A stretch of DNA of 64,000 nucleotides from SR-FBR-E99 sp963732365. GTDB lineage: Bacteria; Bacteroidota; Bacteroidia; Bacteroidales; VadinHA17. How positions within the stretch are numbered: the stretch's first letter is position 1; every line of letters begins with the position of its first letter. The position numbers were made by a program, and so were the translations under genes. The notes below the pieces were generated by a model that was not told where the DNA came from, made no database searches, and worked only from the letters and a program-made list of their open reading frames with translations. The DNA lies in NCBI GenBank assembly GCA_963732365.1, contig CAVSZC010000001.1, positions 124,001 through 188,000 on the forward strand, in the 5' to 3' direction. Positions 52,878 to 59,485 of this stretch are shown piece after piece.

Positions 52878-53657
52878 ATGAAGAAGAGGATTGAAGATCT
52901 TACAGTGACCAGGAACCGCAGGCTGGGCGAAAGTTTTTTTGTGATAAATGCCTCTTCTTCACAAGGTTTACCCGATATATTGCCGGGACAGTTTGTCCAG
53001 GTGCTTGTAACCGGTAGTCCTGCTACTTTTCTTCGCCGTCCTCTCTCAGTACATGATGTTGACATGAGTACGGGTACCATCTCACTCCTGGTACAGATCG
53101 CCGGAGCGGGTACAGAGCGTCTCTCACGACTGAACCCGGGCGAGAAGATCAATATTATCTATCCTCTTGGGAACTCATTCACACTTCCCCTCAAAGGGGA
53201 GAGAGTACTGCTCGCCGGAGGCGGATGCGGCATGGCTCCGTTGTTATATCTCGGAAGAAAGATCAGGGAGGCAGGCATAGAGCCGGCCTTTGCCCTCGGA
53301 TTCCGCAACCGCTCACGCATTCTTGACCATGATGAGCTCAGGAAGCTGGGCGAAGTGTTTCTCGCCACAGAGGATGGTTCGGAGGGATACAGGGGGTTTG
53401 TCACTGACCTGCCACAGTTCAGGGACAAGGATTGGGACAGGGTCTATTGCTGCGGGCCGGAACCCATGATGAAGGCGGTAGCAGCAGCATGCCTCAGTCG
53501 TGATATTTTCTGTGAGGTATCGCTGGAGAACCTCATGGCATGCGGGATAGGCGTTTGCCTCTGCTGCGTTGTGCCTACCACTTCCGGCAACCTGTGCTCA
53601 TGTACTGACGGACCGGTGTTTAACATAAGAGACCTAAAATGGCAGATCTCAGGATAA
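52878..53657 (+). CDS. pyrK: Dihydroorotate dehydrogenase B, electron transfer subunit
   Basis: The 259-residue protein is a ferredoxin-reductase-like subunit with FAD, NAD and a 2Fe-2S cluster, which passes electrons from PyrD to NAD. The FAD motif is RRPLSV (residues about 53-58), the NAD loop GGGCGMAPLLYLG, and the cluster cysteines lie in ACGIGVCLCC and LCSCTDGPVF. It overlaps pyrD by 19 bases, so the two are coupled. Confidence 0.95.
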   Translation: MKKRIEDLTVTRNRRLGESFFVINASSSQGLPDILPGQFVQVLVTGSPATFLRRPLSVHDVDMSTGTISLLVQIAGAGTERLSRLNPGEKINIIYPLGNSFTLPLKGERVLLAGGGCGMAPLLYLGRKIREAGIEPAFALGFRNRSRILDHDELRKLGEVFLATEDGSEGYRGFVTDLPQFRDKDWDRVYCCGPEPMMKAVAAACLSRDIFCEVSLENLMACGIGVCLCCVVPTTSGNLCSCTDGPVFNIRDLKWQISG

Positions 53658-54550
53658 AGATAGGGACGCTGGAGTTCAGGAATCCTGTCATGACAGCATC
53701 GGGGACCTTCGGTTACGGATCGGAGTTTGATGATTTCTTTGATGTGTCAGCCCTCGGCGGGATAATTGTCAAGGGAACCACCCTTGAATCCAGGGAGGGT
53801 AATCCTTATCCCAGGATGGCAGAGACGCCGGCAGGCATGCTCAATTCAGTGGGACTGCAGAATAAGGGCATTGATTACTTCGTAAAAAATATCTATCCGC
53901 GTATCAGACAGTACGATACGCATATTATAGTAAACGTTAACGGCAACACGGTCGAGGATTACACAGAATTATCCCGCCGTCTCAATGATCTTGATGCCAT
54001 ACCGGCAATAGAGCTAAATATCTCATGCCCTAACGTCAAGAAAGGAGGGATGATCTTCGGGACCAATCCTGCCGCAGCCAGGGAAGTCATTGCTGCGGTA
54101 CGGCAGGCATATTCAAGAACTCTGATTGTGAAGCTGTCACCGAATGTTACCGACATAACCGAGTTTGCCCGTATCTCAGAGGGTGAAGGAGCTGATTCAG
54201 TGTCACTTATAAATACGCTTGTCGGCATGGCCATCGATGTCAGAGCCATGAAACCCAGGCTGGCAGCAATCACCGGCGGTTTATCCGGTCCCGCCATCAG
54301 GCCTGTTGCACTTCGAATGGTGTGGCAGACCGCAAAGGCAGTCTCGATACCCGTCATCGGTATGGGAGGCATCATGAACGCAGATGATGCCCTTGAATTC
54401 ATTATGGCAGGAGCAACTGCCGTGCAGGTCGGAACGGCTTCATTCATAGAGCCTCTGGCAGCACTCAATGTCTTAAAGGGGATAGATTCATTCCTTGACA
54501 GCCGGGGATTCGCCTCAGTGAGCGATGTTACCGGAATTATAAACAGGTGA
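53639..54550 (+). CDS. pyrD: Dihydroorotate dehydrogenase B, catalytic subunit
   Basis: The 303-residue FMN TIM barrel oxidises dihydroorotate to orotate in pyrimidine synthesis. It is class 1B: the active-site cysteine is in ELNISCPNVKKGG, with MTASGTFGYGSE at the N-terminal end, the FMN segments KLSPNVTDI and GMGGIMNADDALEFIMAGA, and SGPAIRPVALRMVW. The preceding pyrK confirms the 1B, NAD-linked type. 158 bases follow without a gene before lrp. Confidence 0.97.
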   Translation: MADLRIKIGTLEFRNPVMTASGTFGYGSEFDDFFDVSALGGIIVKGTTLESREGNPYPRMAETPAGMLNSVGLQNKGIDYFVKNIYPRIRQYDTHIIVNVNGNTVEDYTELSRRLNDLDAIPAIELNISCPNVKKGGMIFGTNPAAAREVIAAVRQAYSRTLIVKLSPNVTDITEFARISEGEGADSVSLINTLVGMAIDVRAMKPRLAAITGGLSGPAIRPVALRMVWQTAKAVSIPVIGMGGIMNADDALEFIMAGATAVQVGTASFIEPLAALNVLKGIDSFLDSRGFASVSDVTGIINR

Positions 54551-54628
54551 TGCTTTTTTCGTCCGGTCATCACCCGATCAATCAGACCTGATCACTTACA
54601 TTTTTCTTAACTCTGTTATTCCCTTTCA

Positions 54629-54659
54629 TTGGAAAAGAGACTATTTTGCTTTAAATTTG
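54629..54659 (+). promoter_or_regulatory. Putative promoter of the Lrp-family gene
   Basis: TTG (54629-54631), a 20-base spacer and TAAATTTG (54652-54659) give the full Bacteroidota -33/-7 layout. The leader to the ATG at 54709 would be about 43 bases. Confidence 0.6.
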
Positions 54660-54708
54660 TAAAATAAAGCAGAGAATACTATTCATATACTTAATATAAC
54701 AAGAAATC

Positions 54709-55179
54709 ATGGCTGAAAATTTGCAAATTGACAATCTGGACAGGAAAATTCTGGATATTATCACAAAGAATGCCAGGATACCCTATCTCGAGGTGGCGCG
54801 CGACTGCAATGTATCGGGTGCAGCGATACATCAGAGGGTGCAGAGACTCATCCGTATTGGTGTTATTAAAGGATCAGAATTCAAGGTTGACCCTGTAATG
54901 GTGGGGTTCCGCACATGTGCCTACATCGGACTCTTCCTTGATAATCCGGGCAAATACAAGGAGGTGATAAAGAAGCTGAAGGATATCCCGGAGGTAATAG
55001 AGTGTCACTATACAACAGGCAACTATTCGCTGTTCATCAAGGTCTATACCCGCGACAACGAGCACCTGCGCGAAGTGCTCACAGAGAAGATACAGGCTGT
55101 CACCGAAGTTGTCAGGACTGAGACGCTGATATCACTCGAGGAATCGATAAGCAGGCAGATACCCGTACTTTCGAAATAA
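54709..55179 (+). CDS. Lrp/AsnC family transcriptional regulator
   Basis: The 156-residue protein has an N-terminal winged HTH (LDRKILDIITKNARIPYLEV, then SGAAIHQRVQRLIRIGVIKG) and a C-terminal RAM/AsnC effector domain (FKVDPVMVGFRTCAYIGL, VIECHYTTGNYSLFIKVY). Such proteins sense amino acids. The target cannot be read from the neighbours: a YhhN gene follows 43 bases downstream and may be co-transcribed. Confidence 0.93.
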   Translation: MAENLQIDNLDRKILDIITKNARIPYLEVARDCNVSGAAIHQRVQRLIRIGVIKGSEFKVDPVMVGFRTCAYIGLFLDNPGKYKEVIKKLKDIPEVIECHYTTGNYSLFIKVYTRDNEHLREVLTEKIQAVTEVVRTETLISLEESISRQIPVLSK

Positions 55180-55222
55180 GGGTTGCTCCCCGGAACAGGG
55201 CTTGTTACATGACATCATATAA

Positions 55223-55897
55223 ATGAGGACGAAAATCCTTTCTGCACTTTATTTCCTGGCAGCGATCCTGTTCATCTTCCCGCAGCTGAGGCCTCCATTC
55301 CTGACTGACGTGATATCAAAGGGTCTCATCATTCTCGTGCTGATAGTATTGTTTCTTGCCAGTTCTGGAAAGGTTAGCACATGGTCACAGCGCATGATGT
55401 TCATTGGTTTGTTCTTCAGCTGGATTGGAGATATTGTGCTGGAGATTGATCAGAACCAGGAAATAATGTTTATGGCTGGACTGGCTTTTTTCCTGCTGGC
55501 ACAGGTTTCCTACTTCATTGTATTCATCATGACCCACGGAAAGGGTCAGCCGGTGAAGAAGCTGATAATGATGATATTACCTGTTGTTATTTACGGGGTT
55601 TTTCTTCTGGCATTTCTTTACCGCGACCTGGGCGAGATGAGGCTGCCTGTTGTTATCTATGCGCTTGTGATTCTGGCGATGCTTTCTGCTGCCATAACGA
55701 GGGAAGGAAAAACGGGTATCGCCAGCTTCTGGCTGGTGCTCGCGGGAGCCGCGCTGTTTGTTCTGTCTGATTCGCTGCTGGCGGTCAATAAGTTCAGTTA
55801 TGCAATTCCGGCAGCCCCGGTTCTTATAATGTCGACTTATGTCATCGGACAGTTTCTTATAGTGATCGGGTTTCTCCGGCAGACAGGTAGCAGGTAA
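55223..55897 (+). CDS. Lysoplasmalogenase-like membrane protein (YhhN family)
   Basis: The 224-residue protein is almost wholly hydrophobic, with about eight helices. Its pattern (LFFSWIGDIVLEID, FFLLAQVSYFIVFI, LFVLSDSLLAVNKF) is that of the YhhN/TMEM86 family, which includes lysoplasmalogenases that hydrolyse the vinyl ether of lysoplasmalogens. Anaerobes often contain plasmalogens, but activity here is inferred. The stop sits at the edge of a repeat unit that includes a tRNA 3' fragment. Confidence 0.85.
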   Translation: MRTKILSALYFLAAILFIFPQLRPPFLTDVISKGLIILVLIVLFLASSGKVSTWSQRMMFIGLFFSWIGDIVLEIDQNQEIMFMAGLAFFLLAQVSYFIVFIMTHGKGQPVKKLIMMILPVVIYGVFLLAFLYRDLGEMRLPVVIYALVILAMLSAAITREGKTGIASFWLVLAGAALFVLSDSLLAVNKFSYAIPAAPVLIMSTYVIGQFLIVIGFLRQTGSR

Positions 55898-55974
55898 GTC
55901 TCATTCCCTTCGTCAAACAAAAAATGCTCCTGACGGAGCATTGTATGTTTTGTGATCCAGCTGGGATTCGAACC
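55898..55974. repeat. Direct repeat copy A: terminator plus 3' end of tRNA-Lys
   Basis: These 77 bases are identical to 56213-56289, 315 bases further on. The unit holds a hairpin terminator for the minus strand (55918-55942) and the last 22 bases of tRNA-Lys (55953-55974), after which identity ends abruptly. Confidence 0.85.
55953..55974 (-). pseudogene. tRNA-Lys 3' fragment
   Basis: Only the acceptor 3' strand and T arm remain, identical to the intact gene at 56268-56340. The anticodon and D arms are absent. Confidence 0.8.
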
Positions 55975-56212
55975 GGACCGAGCGTATAGGAATTGCCCGG
56001 TGGGCAATTCCAGCGAAGGGGCCAGGTTGCAGGGCGGCGGGTTCGATCCCATTTGAATAAAAGCATTCTAATATTGCCTTCTAAGCAGACTGGGATTATG
56101 CCGCCTGTCGGCGTCATGATCCCTTATGGTGGGACTTGCAAAACATACAATGCCGTCCCGGCTGCGCCGGGCCTTGTCATTTTTTGTTTTTCTCAGGGAA
56201 TCTGAGACCAGG
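55975..56212. other. Spacer between tRNA repeat copies, with palindromes and a diverged inverted copy
   Basis: No gene is credible here. There is a perfect palindrome, GGAATTGCCC-GGT-GGGCAATTCC, at 55989-56011. There is a T-arm-like GGGTTCGATCCC at 56039-56050. The part from about 56135 to 56212, read on the minus strand, resembles the repeat unit (CATTGTATGTTTTG, AACAAAAAATG and GGTCTCA in the same order), with a different hairpin (CCCGGC/GCCGGG at 56157-56171). Confidence 0.65.
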
Positions 56213-56289
56213 GTCTCATTCCCTTCGTCAAACAAAAAATGCTCCTGACGGAGCATTGTATGTTTTGTGATCCAGCTGGGATTCGAACC
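56213..56289. repeat. Direct repeat copy B, including the 3' end of the intact tRNA-Lys
   Basis: The second 77-base copy, identical to 55898-55974. Confidence 0.85.
56233..56257 (-). terminator. Intrinsic terminator of tRNA-Lys
   Basis: On the minus strand AATGCTCC-GTCA-GGAGCATT forms an 8-bp stem followed by a U-run, 10 bases downstream of the tRNA 3' end. Confidence 0.85.
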
Positions 56290-56340
56290 CAGGACCCCAT
56301 CCTTAAAAGGGATGTGCTCTACCAGCTGAGCTACTGAATC
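56268..56340 (-). tRNA. tRNA-Lys (anticodon TTT)
   Basis: The 73-base cloverleaf folds well: acceptor GATTCAG/CTGGATC with one G-T pair and discriminator A; D arm GCTC...GAGC; anticodon stem around CTTTTAA with TTT as anticodon; T arm with the GGTTCGAATCC core. CCA is not encoded. It has its own terminator on the minus strand. Confidence 0.95.
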
Positions 56341-56486
56341 AGTCGCATTTTTTGCGTGTGCAAATGTATGGTAAAATAATTTCCGAACAAAGAAAAAAAT
56401 GGACTTTTCCATAAAATTACGAAAAAAAACTTTGCCTTTCAGACGACAATAAATTGTCACTATATTTATCGGTCATCATAACGGTC

Positions 56487-57308
56487 ATGGGGAGAAACAT
56501 TTTCAGAGACAAAGTAGTCATAGTCACCGGAGCCTCAACCGGCATCGGAAGGGCAATAGCAAAGGAATTTGCCCGCAACGGCAGCAAGGTCGTCCTGGCA
56601 GCACGCTCCCTTGATAAACTTATGTCTCTTGAGAAGGAGATTCGTGATGAAGGCTTCGAAGCCCTATCCTGCGTTACCGATGTGACCAGTGAGGAGGAGT
56701 GCCGCAGACTGACAGAGACTGCAGTAGGTAAATACGGTACCATACACATCCTCATCAACAATGCCGGCATCTCAATGAGAGCTTTATTCGAGGATGTTGA
56801 TATCTCTGTGCTAAAGAGACTTATGGACGTCAACTTCTGGGGTACCGTCTACTGCACCAAATATGCACTTCCGTATATTGTAAGGAACAGAGGATCTATC
56901 GTCGGTGTCTCTTCGGTGGCTGGTTTCCACGGATTACCGGGAAGGACAGGATACTCAGCCTCGAAGTTTGCCATGCACGGCTTTCTCGAAACAATCAGGA
57001 TAGAGTACCTGAAGGAAAAGCTTCATGTAATGATTATCGCTCCCGGATTCACAACCTCCGAGATACGCAGGAACGCCCTTAAGGCTGATGGCACGCAGCA
57101 GGGTAACTCGCCCAGGGAGGAGAAAAAGATGATGTCGCCTGAACATGTCGCCAGGTGGGTGCTGAGAGGGATAAGAAAGAGGAAAAGAAACAAGATAATG
57201 ACCTGGATCGGCCGGCTTACGGCTCTCTTTCAGAGGATCATACCGGGTTTTGTCGACTATGCCTATTATCTCGAGATGAGGAGGGAGCCCGACTCTCCGT
57301 TAAAGTAA
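56487..57308 (+). CDS. SDR family oxidoreductase
   Basis: The ATG at 56487 (MGRNIFRDKVVIV) gives 273 residues; an upstream ATG at 56454 gives a hydrophobic but unconvincing extension. The cofactor motif is TGASTGIG, then INNAGIS, a catalytic serine in VGVSSVAG, and YSASKFAMHG with Tyr and Lys. It resembles bacterial DHRS7/11-beta-HSD-like SDRs. The C-terminus has a basic segment (RGIRKRKRNKIM) and a hydrophobic helix that could associate with the membrane. relA starts five bases after the stop. Confidence 0.85.
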   Translation: MGRNIFRDKVVIVTGASTGIGRAIAKEFARNGSKVVLAARSLDKLMSLEKEIRDEGFEALSCVTDVTSEEECRRLTETAVGKYGTIHILINNAGISMRALFEDVDISVLKRLMDVNFWGTVYCTKYALPYIVRNRGSIVGVSSVAGFHGLPGRTGYSASKFAMHGFLETIRIEYLKEKLHVMIIAPGFTTSEIRRNALKADGTQQGNSPREEKKMMSPEHVARWVLRGIRKRKRNKIMTWIGRLTALFQRIIPGFVDYAYYLEMRREPDSPLK

Positions 57309-57313
57309 AAGAA

Positions 57314-59485
57314 ATGACTGACACAGGGGCACAGATACGCAATAAACAGCACCAGGCCCTTAAATGCCTTCCGGGGGTTGTGACAGACGAGGAGAAGAGA
57401 TCCTTTCGGCTGGCGACTGATATCGCGGTGTCATCATATCCCGTAAGCCAGTCTTACCTTGGCATGCCCCTGCCGGTATATTACATGGAGCTTGCGAGGG
57501 TCACCTCCTGCGAGATAGGACTTACACTGCCGGCTGTCACCAGCGCTCTGCTGTCGGGCATCAGGGAGGATAGCGACGGATGGCGCAGGATTGACGAGCT
57601 GAATGTCCCGGTGATAAAAAGTATTATTTCGGGGCTGTCACGGGTGACATCACTGAAAGGGCGCGACTTCACCGGCCAGGCTGAGAACTTCCGGAAGTTG
57701 CTGCTGACCCTGGCTGACGACGGCAGGGTAATACTTATAGCACTTGCCGAGAGGCTGCTGATGATACGCAATCTTGACAAGTTTCCGGGGAAAGAGAGGC
57801 TTCATGTTGCCTCCGAGACCTACTTTCTCTTCGCCCCGCTGGCCCACAGGCTGGGTTACTACAACATCAAGTCTGAGATGGAAGACCTCTCGATGAAACT
57901 TCTCGAGCCTGCAGAATTCAGCAAGATAGAGGCCAGGCTGAAGCAGACGACAACCTCCAGGAACAGGCTCATAAAAGAGTTTTCCAATCCTCTTACTGAA
58001 CGACTTGACGCTGCCGGTCTGACCTACGAGATAAAAAGCCGCACAAAGTCAGTGCATTCGGTCTGGCAGAAGATGAAGAAACAGGGTGTCACGTTTGAGG
58101 AGGTCTTCGACATCTTTGCGATACGCATCATCATTGATGCCGATCCCGCCCATGAGAAGTCATCATGCTGGCAGGTCTATTCGGTCGTTACTGACATCTA
58201 CCAGCCTGACCCGGGCAGGATGCGCGACTGGATCTCCGTCCCTAAATCAAACGGGTATGAGTCGCTGCACACCACAGTAGTGACCCCCGGAGGCAAATGG
58301 GTGGAGGTGCAGATCCGCACCAGGCGCATGGATGAGATAGCGGAAAAGGGACTTGCAGCACATTTCCGCTACAAGGGGGTAAAGGGTGAGGGTGGACTGG
58401 ATGCCTGGATGGCGCAGATGCGCGACGTGCTGAACACTGTGGAGAAGGAGGGCGGCGACTTCCTCGGGGAGATAAGACCGGGACTCTATTCCGACGAGGT
58501 CTATGTCTTTACACCCAGGGGAGAGGTGAGGAAACTGCCTGCCGGAGCAACACTGCTGGACTTCGCCTTTGAGATACACACTGATGTAGGATCGAAATGC
58601 GTGGGAGGGAAGATCAACGGCCGCAATGTACAGCTCAAGCATAAACTGAAGAACGGTGATCACGTCTCTGTCATTACGTCGCGTAACCAGTCGCCCAAGC
58701 GTGACTGGCTCTCATTTGTCATCACAAACAAGGCACGGACGAAGATCAGGCAGGCGCTGAATGAGGAGAAGGTAAGGCTGGCGGCAGAAGGAAAAGAGGT
58801 GCTGACAAGGCGTCTGAAGAACTGGAAGATACCCTACGGAGACCTGACTGTAACAAAACTGCTAGAGGAGTATGGCTTCAAGACCGCACAGGACCTGTAT
58901 TTCAGCATTGCCATAGGAGAAACCGACCTGCTGCAGGCTAAGAGGGTCCTGCTTCGCACCGGGGAGAGCGAACCCGCTGCTGCACCAAAAGTGAATGAGG
59001 CGGTGCACCATGAAGAGGTCTCAACACCATCTACTGACTATCTTGTTGTTAACGAGAAGGTTGAGGGGCTGGATTATAAGCTTGCAAAATGCTGTAACCC
59101 GGTCTTTGGTGACCGTATCTTCGGCTTCGTGACAGTACTGGAGGGGATAAAGATCCACCGTGACCTCTGTCCCAATGCTGATTATATGAAATCAAACTTC
59201 CCCTACAGGATTGTCAGGACACGCTGGACCCGTCTCGACGCATCTCACGGATTCCTCACATCAGTAAAGGTGACCGGGGTGGAGAACCTTGGCATCGTGG
59301 CAAGGATATCAGAGATACTCTCAGGATATAACCTGTCGGTTAAAAGCTTCACATACAGGATGGATAACGGGCTCTTTGAGGGGAGGATAGAAATGCTGGT
59401 ACCCAACGTGAATGTTCTGTACGGTGTCCTGAAAAAGATACAGTCTGTCAAGGGGATCACCCGTGCCATGCGGATGGAGAGCTAA
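57314..59485 (+). CDS. relA: RelA/SpoT-type (p)ppGpp synthetase with degenerate hydrolase domain
   Basis: The ATG at 57314 (MTDTGAQIRNKQHQ) gives 723 residues; the longer frame to 57155 overlaps the SDR gene and was rejected. The HD region is present but lacks the metal ligands: the place of HD is S81-G82 in ALLSGIREDS, and LADRLHNMRTL has become LAERLLMIRNL. The synthetase domain is intact (RMRDWISVPKSNGYESLHT, VQIRTRRMDEIAEKGLAAH), as are TGS (EVRKLPAGATLLDFAFEIHT), the zinc/CC domain (LAKCCNPVFGDRIFG) and ACT. It should make (p)ppGpp at the ribosome but not degrade it. It converges with dnaE by 4 bases. Confidence 0.92.
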   Translation: MTDTGAQIRNKQHQALKCLPGVVTDEEKRSFRLATDIAVSSYPVSQSYLGMPLPVYYMELARVTSCEIGLTLPAVTSALLSGIREDSDGWRRIDELNVPVIKSIISGLSRVTSLKGRDFTGQAENFRKLLLTLADDGRVILIALAERLLMIRNLDKFPGKERLHVASETYFLFAPLAHRLGYYNIKSEMEDLSMKLLEPAEFSKIEARLKQTTTSRNRLIKEFSNPLTERLDAAGLTYEIKSRTKSVHSVWQKMKKQGVTFEEVFDIFAIRIIIDADPAHEKSSCWQVYSVVTDIYQPDPGRMRDWISVPKSNGYESLHTTVVTPGGKWVEVQIRTRRMDEIAEKGLAAHFRYKGVKGEGGLDAWMAQMRDVLNTVEKEGGDFLGEIRPGLYSDEVYVFTPRGEVRKLPAGATLLDFAFEIHTDVGSKCVGGKINGRNVQLKHKLKNGDHVSVITSRNQSPKRDWLSFVITNKARTKIRQALNEEKVRLAAEGKEVLTRRLKNWKIPYGDLTVTKLLEEYGFKTAQDLYFSIAIGETDLLQAKRVLLRTGESEPAAAPKVNEAVHHEEVSTPSTDYLVVNEKVEGLDYKLAKCCNPVFGDRIFGFVTVLEGIKIHRDLCPNADYMKSNFPYRIVRTRWTRLDASHGFLTSVKVTGVENLGIVARISEILSGYNLSVKSFTYRMDNGLFEGRIEMLVPNVNVLYGVLKKIQSVKGITRAMRMES

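Noticed and set aside
55837..56460. Several short open frames on both strands around the tRNA repeats
   Set aside because: They read through tRNA and terminator sequence and share residues only because the DNA is duplicated. None has a credible start or fold.
57155..57313. N-terminal extension of RelA to base 57155
   Set aside because: It lies wholly inside the SDR gene in another frame and is unlike any RelA N-terminus; the ATG at 57314 gives the family start.
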